Shown here: one piece after another, positions 20,318 to 30,958 of the stretch
Layout of the letters: every line of letters starts with the position of its first letter
Position numbering within the stretch: the stretch's first letter is position 1
Source: Amphibalanus amphitrite
Lineage: Eukaryota; Arthropoda; Thecostraca; Balanomorpha; Balanidae
Assembly: GCF_019059575.1 (NCBI RefSeq)
Contig: NW_024882709.1
Coordinates: 147,550-211,549, forward strand
Length of the DNA stretch: 64,000 nt
Direction of reading: 5' to 3'
The notes under the pieces: generated by a model
Databases searched by the model: none
Seen by the model: only the letters and a program-made list of their open reading frames with translations
Told to the model about the DNA's origin: nothing
Made by a program: the position numbers and the translations under genes

Positions 20318-20605
20318 TGATTCCGAGAGAGAGGACGCCCGGAATCCCGCCGGAATATTCGTAGTGCTTAGTCTGATCTGACCAATGGGCGAGCAGAGTC
20401 ACTGCTCTGACCAATGGACGTTCAGCGTTGCTATGACGTCACATCGTGGTGAGATATACACACAGCTGCCCTCTCTGTGTATTCCTCACCCGGGTGTGAT
20501 TTACACTACGTAGTAGATTTTGTGTATATCACACCGGGGTGGGTGTGATTTACACAAATGGCCGGTATTGTGTAAATCTCACCGTGGTGTGATATACACG
20601 GTCCC

Positions 20606-20945
20606 AATAATTATGTTATTATTTTAAGTCGTTGATATAAATATGAGCTACAACTTGGCGCATATGTTTCAATAATGATTCATTTGAAGCATTTTGTAAA
20701 CACTTTTGAAGTGTGCATATTTTTATCCCCACCAGAAATCACAAACAAGGTCTCTGCAATACCGGGCGAGTATCTAACAAGCAAAAGAGAAGAGCAGACA
20801 TGCCAATGCTCCGAAAAAGTTCGACCGATTTAAATAATTACTGCACAATTCGATAGCGGAGACCGAGGATCGTTGCCGTTTTTCGGTGATAGATTACTCT
20901 GGGCGGACCAACAGGCAACAAGAGTGAGGACCAAATCGGTCCAGA
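20606..20945. repeat. Paralogous block, part 4 (pairs with 62016-62342)
   Basis: The sequence resumes the paralogous block after the 1261-bp insertion and matches 62016-62342 from GTTATTATTTTAAGTC to GGGCGGACCAACAGGCAACA. No gene is recognised. Confidence 0.8.
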
Positions 20946-22060
20946 TTCCAGAACCAACCAAACCCCCCCCCCCCCCCGCTAAAAGCAGACGAGCCCATCA
21001 TAGGGCTGTTCGGGTCCCTGCAGCATAGATCTGTATACTGCGTGCGTCATACTTGGGTGACGTCAGCCGCCCGGCTCCACCCACCCTCCGCCGGCACGCC
21101 GGGGCCGAGCGCCGCTGCAGCCTGCAGCCTATTCCAACCGTGGCGAACCGTGGCGCTGAGAGACTGGTGATTGTTGTTCAAATAACGGTTAAAATGCGTT
21201 CAAATATGGTCAATACCAATGCATGCCATTGAAAAGAGTGAAAATGAGTGGTAATCAGTAAAAGAGTGATAAAGAGTAAAAGAGTGATAATGAACGTGAC
21301 TAACATCTGAATCCACCGGGCCCAGTCTAGCTTTAAATATGTGGTAGTATATTTAACCCTCGCATGTGTAGGGGGGTCGGATGGACCCCCCCCCTTGGTT
21401 TTTCGCGAATAACTCGCGTAAAAGGCGGCCGATCGCGACGAAACTTTCAGTACACTCGAGTTGATCAATTCTACACCTAGCCTGAAAATTTCATGACCCT
21501 GACCCAAATGACCTTTGACCTGTGACCTACTTTTCAAGACCAGGTTTGGCCGGAATCGCGATTCGGCGTATGTCGGCTCTAGAGGTGGCAAAACAAGGAA
21601 CCGAGGACCCGGTCCAAAGAACCAGTCTGGACCCATATGGGTCCAGACCGGTTCCTGGAAATTTTCTGACGGGTCTAACCGGGTCCTACCATAAACTTGC
21701 CTACCATAAATCTTGCACACTACACATTATTGCAAAATATGAAGTGAATGAAGTGAATGTTTCTTTGCACACAGTAGCTCATGAGTATTCTCAGTGGGAA
21801 ATAAGCTGTTTTACATGAGGCAACTAATGATCCTACAAGTAGTTTGTATTAATTGACTTTTGGGGAACGGGTCCAACTGGTTCCGATTCCAACTAAGACC
21901 GGGTCCGACTGGTTCCAGAAATGTCGTTAATTGCAGACTGCAGTCTTTTCGTGGTTTCCAGCGTTCAAACATGTGATATGATGTTGCCCCCATGCATTAG
22001 GGTGGGTGTCAAGGTCACCTGAAGGTCAGATCAGGTCATTGACCTTTCGTAACCTCGGTT
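20946..22060. other. Non-coding repeat patchwork with 36-bp palindrome
   Basis: A run of 15 C lies at about 20965. Bases 21340-21545 belong to the AGGTCA/GAGGGTTAA repeat family. A palindrome with 18-base arms and one mismatch (GAACCAGTCTGGACCCAT and its complement) spans 21619-21654, inside a zone where GGTCC/GGACC words recur to 21920. The 180-aa minus frame here has no recognisable family and overlaps these repeats. Confidence 0.5.
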
Positions 22061-22205
22061 CACTCTTTCGAGTTTTACATGTTTCTAGACCAGTTTTTCG
22101 AGCTAAATACGAATTTAGCAACCATATGTACGTTTTCGAAGTAGTTTTGGTGCCTTCGTAACATACGAAGCTGTCAGAGGCTGTTGCCACCTACTACGAA
22201 TATCC
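22061..22205. repeat. TTCGTAAC repeat family (pairs with 62353-62470 and 23555-23650)
   Basis: Three copies share CGAATTTAGCAACCAT or a close variant and GGTGCCTTCGTAACAT. Two of them contain the perfect 18-bp palindrome TTCGTAACATGTTACGAA (23614-23631 and about 62416-62433); the copy here has lost part of it. Confidence 0.75.
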
Positions 22206-22235
22206 CAGGGCATATTTTAACAAATTTTTACTGCG

Positions 22236-22440
22236 TCCCAAGTTGAGCAGAGGGCACGCGCTACGACTAAGGGCACAGGGCAAGGAACAGAGTAGGGCAC
22301 TGAGGAGGGCAGAAAGTAGGGCACGGCAGGTTACAGGGCATGGCACAGGACATTTTAGAGGGAAGGGTACAGGTAAGGGCACACAGCAGGGCACATGTCA
22401 GGGAACCGGACAGGGCACAGAGCAGGGACGCAGTGGGTCA
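22236..22440. repeat. Degenerate GGGCACAG minisatellite
   Basis: Loosely spaced GGGCACAG/AGGGCA words recur every 8-20 bases. The Arg/Gly- and Cys/Pro-rich frames that cross it are by-products. Confidence 0.7.
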
Positions 22441-23001
22441 AATCAGCAGGGGCTACGTCCCACCATCGGCCAAGTCTGGCACCAAGAACAGATGAGGTGA
22501 AGCGCTACTCCAGCTGCACTGAGATGGCCGCGAGCTGGAGACGATTTTGCCGGCGGGCGTGGTCTGCTGCAGTAGAGCTGAACTGGCGGCGATGCTGGCC
22601 TCCCCCACCTGCCTGCGGAGAGCCGATCCGCATTGGTCGGACTCCCGCTCAGGAGTCCAGCTCCTGCAGCGCAGCCCGGATGCTCAGCAGCTCATCAGGG
22701 TCGCACCTTTGCAGTGATGATGATCGCGATGGAAAGTGTTTGTGAGTGTTCAGGCATTTGCATTCAAATATACATGTTTTAATCATAAAGCGTTTATTCA
22801 CAGACAGGATTTCGTAGACTGATCACAGTAGGTAATATTTGGACATTACTTTCCGAAATCGAACCGAGACAGGGCATCATCCCCATGAGCCTCAGACACG
22901 TAGGTACGGCCAATGACCATGCATCCGCGCAGCTCTGCGCCGGCCGTTACTGGGGGTCGCCGGTAGACTGGGGAGGGAGCCGCCTCTGTTCAGGCACGTT
23001 G
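22441..23001 (-). other. GC-rich stretch, possible decayed exon on minus strand
   Basis: Bases 22854-22940 read on the minus strand as a short open tail containing GCMVIGRTYVSEAHGDDA and FDFGK before a stop. An in-frame TGA lies shortly upstream. I do not recognise the family. GC content and codon texture differ from the surrounding AT-rich DNA, so a captured gene fragment is possible but unproven. Confidence 0.2.
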
Positions 23002-23316
23002 CAGGGGCGCAGCCAAAGGGGGGGGGGACACACTGGTCTTAAACCCCTCCCAAATCTAGCAGGCGCCCTCTGCGAAGACGATCATTTCCGGGCGCCGAAG
23101 GCGCCTTTCCAGTGTCCAACACTCTAGGCGCCCTCGACAGTAAGCCATTGCGGTACACCACGCGGCACTGGCGCTAAGGCTTACAATTTCACATCTTTTA
23201 TGAGTGAAGACGCGAAATTGGCGCCCTTCCAACCCGAAATTGGCGCCCTACTGAGCCAAAATTGGCGCCCTTATCAATTCAAGCCCCCCCCCGGATTTTT
23301 TCTGGCTGCGCCCCTG
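23002..23316. mobile_element. 315-bp TIR element (CAGGGGCGCAGCCA ends)
   Basis: The left end CAGGGGCGCAGCCAAAGGGG and the reverse complement of the right end CAGGGGCGCAGCCAGAAAAA form TIRs. Inside, GGCGCCCT recurs several times. Flanking octamers (GCACGTTG and GCGCAATG) match only partly, so a hAT-type target duplication is not secure. Confidence 0.65.
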
Positions 23317-23654
23317 GCGCAATGATGTCCTCCTTCGAGCCGATCGGAGGAGCCTCCAGCGCCAGCTGTCTTCCGCTTGTCAGCCAAGAACCCTGAGCAG
23401 ACCATTTGAGTTTAACATTCCTTGGCTCGGATCAGGATGCGGTCAGCCCACTGCACCACCCTGATCGGCACAGCACCGGTCCTCTTTCCAGCAGCCTGCA
23501 GCAGCCGCCTCCTGCGGGCTGTGACAGCCAACCGAAACCGCTGTCTGAGTTAGTTTTTGGAGCCGATTTCGAATTTAACAACCATTTGAACATTTACGAA
23601 ATAGTGCTGGTGCCTTCGTAACATGTTACGAAGCTGCAGTGACAGGTGACACCT
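23317..23654. other. GC-rich stretch followed by TTCGTAAC repeat copy
   Basis: No gene is recognised. Bases 23555-23650 are a copy of the TTCGTAAC family with its 18-bp palindrome. The macrosatellite begins immediately after. Confidence 0.5.
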
Positions 23655-25910
23655 ATCCTAATCGGACCATATTTGGCAAAGTTGTGGACATATTGCGTTT
23701 TGCGGCATAAATGGCGCATTGGACAAGGGTGGTGCATTGCGGCAAACGCGGCGCATTGTTATTGTCGTTAGAGCATGCATCATAACGCCAAATCGCATCC
23801 TTATCGGATCATGTTCGACAAAGTTATGGACACTTCTCGACTTGCGGCGTAAATGGCGCATTGTGACAAATGTGGCGCATTGCGGCAAACGCGGTGCAGT
23901 TTTCCTTGTTGCTTAATAGTGCATCCATCCATCAAAATCTAGTCCAATCGGACCATAATTGACAAAGTTATGCGTATTTAGTATTTCGCTATGAAATATC
24001 TCCGCCACGAAGGTGCCCATCTTCGCACGTGTGCCACGTGACCACTGGTGGTGTAAGCAGGACTTGTCCCCTCGCCGGTTGCACCATTTCAGGCTTACTG
24101 ACTGGTGCTGTTTTCGTGCTATAACGCCACAAATCGGCAAACACACGATAATCTGGGAGGTACTCGAATCAAACACGTGGCCACGTGGCACGTGCCGGAC
24201 CTTTGATAGCTTCACCGTTCACGCCACGTGATGACCCATCGACGTGGCCATCAGCATATAAAAGATGACCCCGGCCGGTGTCACCGTCCCTGAACAGTGG
24301 ACGGGTAAACTCGAAAAACGGGAAAATTTAGGGAAATTTCACCTTTCGAATATATAATTTCCCCAGAATTTTGAATTTTTCATTTTACAAAAAAACCGAG
24401 ATAGCAGTTTTTTAGGCCCCTTCATTCTGTGCCTACACCCGTTTTCAGATCAACCCTATCATAAAATCTGACGGCCTGCCGGCTATTTCCCCCATTCCTT
24501 GCATTTCACAATGCTAGTATATTTAAGCACCAAAATTGACCCCGTGCCACGGCACGTGCAATAGCACGTGCGCCACGTGACCACTAGTGCGACAAGCTGG
24601 ACTCATCTGCTCACCGGCTGCGTTGATTTGGTGTCGCTAGGTGGAGTGGTTTTCACGCCATAGGACCCCCAGTTGGCCAATGTCGGATTTTCCCGGAGGT
24701 TACCCCATCAAACACGTTTGCACGTGGCACGTGCTTTTCAATCGCCCCATATCTGACCCATACCACGTGGTAGCCGACACCCCGGGGCACAACATATTGG
24801 AACTTTTTCAAAATCTAACGTGGAAATTTTTTGCAAAATCGATTTGAAAATAATTTTTCGAATTCGCCATAGGCTCAGCATGGGGTAACTGTCCTTAACG
24901 ATTACCCAAAATTTTGTCAATTATATTTTAAATGCTTACCACCATGAGGTGGGGTCCCGGCCCGGGAAGCGACCCTAAAAATATAATTCATTTCTAACGT
25001 GGAGTTTTTACGCAAATCGCATTTTAAATTTTCCCCCATGTTAACCCTATGGGGAAATGCACGTGCCGATTAGGCCCGGGCAGCGCTTGTCGAACAGCAC
25101 TGCGGATCCGAAGGTTGGGACTTTAATTGTGAAAAACCGCCCGCCCGCCGCCAAACGCAAACACCGCAAAACGCGCAAAACGCACGCCTAAAACGCCAAC
25201 GCAAACCTCGCAAAAAACAATCGCCCGCCCGCCGAAAACCGCGGAAAAACGCACAAAATGCCGCAAAAAAACGCGCGTCCGCCGCAAAACACAAACACCG
25301 CAAAAAACGCAAACACCGCCGCCGCAAAAAAAAACGCCCGCATCGCCCGCCGCCAACCGCGAAACGCCGCAAAAAACGTCCGCACGCCGCAAACCGCAAA
25401 ACGCCGCAAAAACGGCCGCCCGCCGCAAACCGCTAAACGCCGCAAAAAACGACCGCCCGCCGCCCGCCGCTAACCGCAAATAACGGCCAGCCGCCAAAAA
25501 CCGCAAAACGCCGTAAAAAACGGCCGCCCGCAGCAAACCACAAAACGCCGCAAAAAACGGCCGCCCGCCGCAAACCGCAAAACGCCGCAAAAAACGGCCT
25601 CCCGCCGCAAACCGCCGCTAAAACGGCCGCCCGCCGCCAAACGCAAACAGCAAAAACACCCGCATCGCCCGCCCGCCCGCCGCCAAACACAAAAACCGCA
25701 AAAAAACGCAAACACCGCCGCAAAAAAAAAAACGCCCGCAACGCACGCACGCCCGCCGCCAACCGCAAAACGCGGCAAAAAAAACGGCCGCCCGCCGCCA
25801 AACGCAAACACCGCCAAAAACGCAAAAACGGCCGCCCGCCGTCAAACGCAAACCCCGAAAAAAACGCAAACACCGCGGCAAAAAACGCCCGCCGTAGGCA
25901 AAACGCTAAC
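23655..25910. repeat. Macrosatellite unit 1
   Basis: This is the most diverged unit at its left edge. I counted 13 CACGTG sites between 24026 and 25065. TATAAAA is intact at 24257-24263. The foldback cassette is reduced to a single GGATCCGAAGGTTGGGACTT arm. The T-poor block spans about 25131-25905. Confidence 0.9.
24020..24300 (+). promoter_or_regulatory. E-box cluster with TATA box, unit 1 (putative promoter)
   Basis: Two CACGTG sites at 24026-24041, three packed at 24175-24196 and one at 24217 precede TATAAAA at 24257, with TCACCGTCCCTGAACAG about 25 bases downstream where an initiator would lie. This is the geometry of an RNA polymerase II core promoter with bHLH-type sites. TATAAAA is also intact in unit 2 (26460-26466) and unit 3 (28884-28890), but reads TGTAAAA in units 4-8. 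Transcription is inference. Confidence 0.4.
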
Positions 25911-28333
25911 ACTGACGCATTAAGACAAATATGGCGCCCTGCGGCAAATGTGGTGCATTCATATATGCCGTTTAAGCAGCCATCCCTTAATTACAGCGCA
26001 TCCTAATCGTCCAATGTTCGACAAAGTTACGCACATTCTGCGCTTTGCGGCAAAAATGGCGCTTTGAGACAAACGTGGCGCACTGCAACAAACATGGCGC
26101 ATTCGTTCATGTCGCTTAACAATTCATCCACCCACCAAATTCTAGCCCAATCGGACCATATTTGACAAAGTTATGCACATTTAATATTTTGCTATGAAAT
26201 ATCTCCGCAACGGAGGTGCCCAGATTTGCACGTGTGCCACGTGACCACCGGTGGTGCAAGCAGGACTTGTCCCCTCACTGATTGCACCATTTCAGTGTTC
26301 CTGGCTTGTGCTGTTTTCGTGCTATAAGGCCACAAATCGGCAAACACACGATAATCTGGGAGGTACGCGACTCAAACACGTGGCCACGTGGCACGTGCCG
26401 GACCTTTGATAGCTTCAGCGTTCACGCCACGTGATGACCACTCAACGTGGCCATCAGCATATAAAAGATGACCCCGGCCGGTGTCACCGTCCCTGAACAG
26501 TGGACGGGTAAACTCGAAAAACGGGAAAATTTAGGGAAATTTCACCTTTCGAATATATAATTTCCCCAGAATTTTGAATTTTTCATTTTACAAAAAATCC
26601 GAGATAGCAATTTTTTAGCCCCTTTCATTTTGTGTCTAGATCCGTTTTCAGATCGACCTTATCATAAAAATTGACGGCCTGACGGCTATTTCCCCCATTC
26701 CTTGCATTTCACAATGCTAGTATATTTAAGCACCAAAATTGACCCCGTGCCACGGCACGTGCAATAGCACGTGCGCCACGTGACCACTAGTGCGACAAGC
26801 TGAACTCATCTGCTCACCGGCTGCGTTGATTTGGTGTCGCTAGGTGGAGTGGTTTCCGCGCCATAGAACCCCAAATAGGCCAATGTCGGATTTTCCCGGA
26901 GGTTACCCCATCAAACACGTTTGCACGTGGCACGTGCTTTTCAATCGCCCCATATCTGACCCATACCATGTGGTAGCCGACACTCCGGGGCACAACATAT
27001 TGGAACATTTTCAAAATCTAACGTGGAAATTTTTGGCAAAATCGATTTGAAAATATTTTTTCGAAATCGCCATAGGCTCAACATGGGGTAAATGTCCCTC
27101 CCGATTACCCGAAATTTTGTCATTTATATTTTAAATAAACACCACCATGAGGTGGGGTCCCGGCCCTAGATTCGACCCTAAAAATATAATTCAATTCTAA
27201 CGTGGAGTTTTTGCGCAAATCGCATTTTAAATTTTCCCCCATGTTAACCCTATGGGGAAATGCACGTGCCGATTACCCCAAAACGTGTCAATTATATTTT
27301 TTGCAACTTTGCCAGAAGGTAGCTCCCCGATACGGGACCAAACGCTGAAAATGGCAAAAAATTCTACCGTGCCGTTTTGGCCCCAATCAAAATGTCCAAA
27401 ATCGCGGCAGAAACGCTAAACACCCCCCTAGAGAGGTAGCTCAGGTTGGGATTTTCAATAGAAAATCACAATTCTAAAGAATAGTGATTGTCCCTATTGA
27501 AAAGTCCCAACCTTCGGATACCCCAAAACGTGTCAATTATATTTTTTGCAACTTTGCCGGAAGGTAGCTCCCCGATAGGCCCGGGCAGCGCTTGTCGAAC
27601 AGCACTGCGGATCCGAAGGTTGGGACTTTAATTGTGAAAAACCGCCCGCCCGCCGCAAAACCGCAAAACGCGCAAAACGCACGCCCAAAACGCCAACGCA
27701 AACTCCGCAAAAAAATCGCCCGCCCGCCGAAAACCGCAGAAAAAACGCAAAAAAAAAACGCCGCCAAAAACCGCCCGTCCGCCGCAAAACGCAAACGCCG
27801 CAAAAACGCAAACACCGCCGCCGCAAAAAGAAACCGCATCGCCCGCCTCCAACGGCGAAACGCCGCAAAAAACGGCCGCCCGCTGCAAACCGCAACACCG
27901 CAAAGAACGCCCGGCCGCCGGCAACCGCAAAACGCGGCAAAAAAAACGGCCGCCCGCCGCAAACCACAAAAAACGCCGCAAAAAACGGCCGCCCGCCGCA
28001 AACCGCAAAACGCCGCAAAAACGGCCGCCCGCCGCAAATCGCAAAACGCCGCAAAAAAACGGCCGCCCGCCGCAAACCGCCGCCCGCCGCAAACCGCCGC
28101 TAAAACGGCCGCCCGCCGTCAAACGCAAACACCGCAAAAACACCCGCATCGCCCGTCCGCCCGCCGCCAAACACAAAAACCGCAAAAAACGCAAACACCG
28201 CCGCAAAAAACGCACGCACGCCCGCCGCCAACCGCAAAACGCCGCAAAAAAAACGTCCGCCCGCCGCCAAACGCAAACACCGAAAAACGCAAACACCGCC
28301 GCAAAAAACGCCCGCCGTAGGCAAAACGCAAAC
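25911..28333. repeat. Macrosatellite unit 2
   Basis: TATAAAA is intact at 26460-26466. A full foldback lies at about 27432-27525, followed by a repeat of the GTGTCAATTATATTTTTTGC segment before the T-poor block at 27636-28330. Confidence 0.9.
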
Positions 28334-30958
28334 ACTGACGCATTAAGACAAATATGGCGCCCTGAGGCAAATGTGGTGCATTCATATCTGCCGTTTAAGC
28401 AGCCATTCCTTAATTACAGCGCATCCTAATCGTCCAATGTTCGACAAAGTTACGCACATTCTGCGCTTTGCGGCAAAAATGGCGCTTTTAGACAAACGTG
28501 GCGCACTGCAACAAACATGGCGCATTCGTTTCTGTCGCTTAACAATTCGTCCACCCACCAAATTCTAGTCCAATCGGACATAAACTGATAAAGTTATGTT
28601 TATTTGAATATTTCACCATAAAATATCTCCGCAACGGAGGTGCCCGGAATTGCACGTGTGCCACGTGACCACCGGTGGTGTAAGCAGGACTTGTCCCCTC
28701 ACTGATTGCACCATTTCAGGCTTTTTAACTGGTGTAGTTTACGTGCTATAAGGCCACAAATCGGACAACACACGATAATCTGGGAGGTACGCGACTCAAA
28801 CACGTGGCCACGTGGCACGTGCCGGACCTTTGATAGCTTCACCGCTTACGCCACGTGATGACCCATCGACGTGGCCATCAGCATATAAAAGATGACCCCG
28901 GCCGGTGTCACCGTCCCTGAACAGTCGACGGCTAAACTCGAAAAACGGGAAAATCTAGGGAAATTTCACCTTTCGAATATATAATTTCCCCAGAATTTTA
29001 AATTTTTCATTTTACAAAAAATCCGAGATAGCAGTTTTTTAGACCCCTTCATTTTGTGTCTATACCCGTTTTCAGATCGACCCTATCATAAAAACTGACG
29101 GCCTGACGGCCATTTCCCCCATTCCTTGCATTTCACATTGTTGGTGTATTTAAGCACAAAAATTGACCTCGTGCCACGGCACGTGCAATAGCACGTGCGC
29201 CACGTGACCACTAGTGCGACAAGCTGGACTCATCTGCTCACCGGCTGCGTTGATTTGGTGTCGCTAGGTGGAGTCGTTTCCGCGCCATAGAACCCCAAAT
29301 AGGCCAATGTCGGATTTTCCACGAGGTTCCCCCATCAAACACGTTTGCACGTGGCACGTGCTTTTCAATCGCCCCATATCTGACCCATACCATGTGGTAG
29401 CCGACACCCCGGGGCACAACATATTGGAACATTTTCAAAATCTAACGTGGAAATTTTTTGCAAAATCGATTTGAAAATAATTTTTCGAAATCGCCATAGG
29501 CTCAACATGGGGTAACTGTTCGTCACGATTACCCGAAATTTTGTCATTTATATTTTAAATGCTTACCACCATGAGGTGGGGTCCCGGCCCGGGAAGCGAC
29601 CCTAAAAATATGATTCATTTCTAACGTGGAGTTTTTACGCAAATCGCATTTTAAATTTTACCCCATGTTAACCCTATGGGGAAATGCACGTGCCGATTAC
29701 CCCAAAACGTGTCAATTATATTTTTTGCAACTTTGCCGGAAGGTAGCTCCCCGATACGGGACCAAACGCTGAAAATAGCAAGAAATTCTACCGTGCCGTT
29801 TTTGCCCCAATCAAAATGTCCCAAATCGCGGCAGAAACGCTAAACACCCCCCTAGAGAGGTAGCTCAGGTTGGGATTTTCAATAGAAAATCACAATTCTA
29901 AAGAATAGTGATTGTTCTTAATTGAAAAGTCCCAACCTTCGGATACGGGACCAAACGCTGAAAATAGCAAGAAATTCTACCGTGCCGTTTTTGCCCCAAT
30001 CAAAATGTCCAAAATCGCGGCAGAAACGCTAAACACCCCCCTAGAGAGGTAGCTCAGGTTGGGATTTTCAATAGAAAATCACAATTCTAAAGAATAGTGA
30101 TTGTTCTTAATTGAAAAGTCCCAACCTTCGGATAGGCCCGGGCAGCGCTTATCGAACAGCACTGCGGATCCGAAGGTTGGGACTTTAATTGTGAAAAACC
30201 GCCCGCCCGCCGCAAAACGCAAACACCGCAAAACGCGCAAAACGCGCGCCCAAAACGCCAACGCAAATGCCGCAAAAAAAAAAAATCGCCCGCCCGCCGA
30301 AAACCGCAGAAAAAAAACGCACAAAATGCCGCAAAAAACGCGCGTCCGCCGCAAAACGCAAACACCGCAAAAACGCAAAGACCGCCGCCGCAAAAAAACG
30401 CCCGCATCGCCCGCCGCCAACCGCGAAACGCCGCAAAAAAACGGCCGCACGCCGCGAACCGCAAAACGCCGCAAAAACGGCCGCCCGCCGCAAACCGCTA
30501 AACGCCGCAAAAAACGACCGCCCGCCGCCCGCCGCTAACCGCAAATAACGGCCGGCCGCCGGCAACCGCAAAACGCCGTAAAAAAACGGCCGCCCACCGC
30601 AAACCACAAAACGGCCGCCCGCCGCAAACCGCGAAACGCCGCAAAAAAACGTCCGCCCGCCGCAAACCGCCGCTAAAACGGCCGCCCGCCGCCAAACGCA
30701 AACAGCAAAAACACCCGCATCGCCCGCCCGCCCGCCGCCAAACACAAAAACCGCAAAAAACGCAAACACCGCCGCAAAAAAAAACGCCCGCAACGCACGC
30801 ACGCCCGCCGCCAACCGCAAAACGCCGCAAAAACGGCCGCCCGCCGCCAAACGCAAACACCGCCAAAAACGCAAAAACGGCCGCCCGCCGTCAAACGCAA
30901 ACACCGAAGAAACGCAAACACCGCCGCAAAAAACGCCCGCCGTAGGCAAAAAGCAAAC
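28334..30958. repeat. Macrosatellite unit 3 (longest, foldback duplicated)
   Basis: TATAAAA is intact at 28884-28890. The segment from ACGGGACCAAACGCTG through the foldback is tandemly duplicated (29755-29945 and 29944-30137), which explains the extra length. The T-poor block is 30193-30955 and nearly identical to that of unit 4. Confidence 0.9.

Larger units (their letters stand above)
19345..20605. mobile_element. 1261-bp non-autonomous TIR element carrying satellite, telomere-like repeat, hairpin and tRNA-like sequence
   Basis: A perfect 9-bp direct repeat AATAATTAT flanks it (19336-19344 and 20606-20614), and the paralogous block at 62016-62024 carries the uninterrupted site. Ends GGACGCGTGTACC and, inverted, GGGACCGTGTATATCACACC lead into a shared subterminal TATATCACACCACGGTGAGA, giving imperfect inverted repeats of about 35 bp. 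Inside, in order: palindromic GTGTAAATCACACC minisatellite, (CCTAA)n, a 135-bp hairpin, a tRNA-like sequence, CCAAT-containing DNA, and the minisatellite again. There is no transposase. A 9-bp duplication fits Mutator-like or Merlin-like movers; I cannot decide. Confidence 0.85.

Noticed and set aside
21178-21720. 180-aa minus-strand frame as a gene
   Set aside because: It crosses an AGGTCA repeat, a 36-bp palindrome and a low-complexity tail and has no recognisable domain.
25131-25905. Long Lys/Arg/Pro-rich plus frames and Phe/Ala/Gly-rich minus frames in all eight T-poor blocks
   Set aside because: The blocks lack T on the plus strand, so stops are absent in all six frames. The frames overlap one another on both strands and shift between units, which is not how coding sequence behaves.
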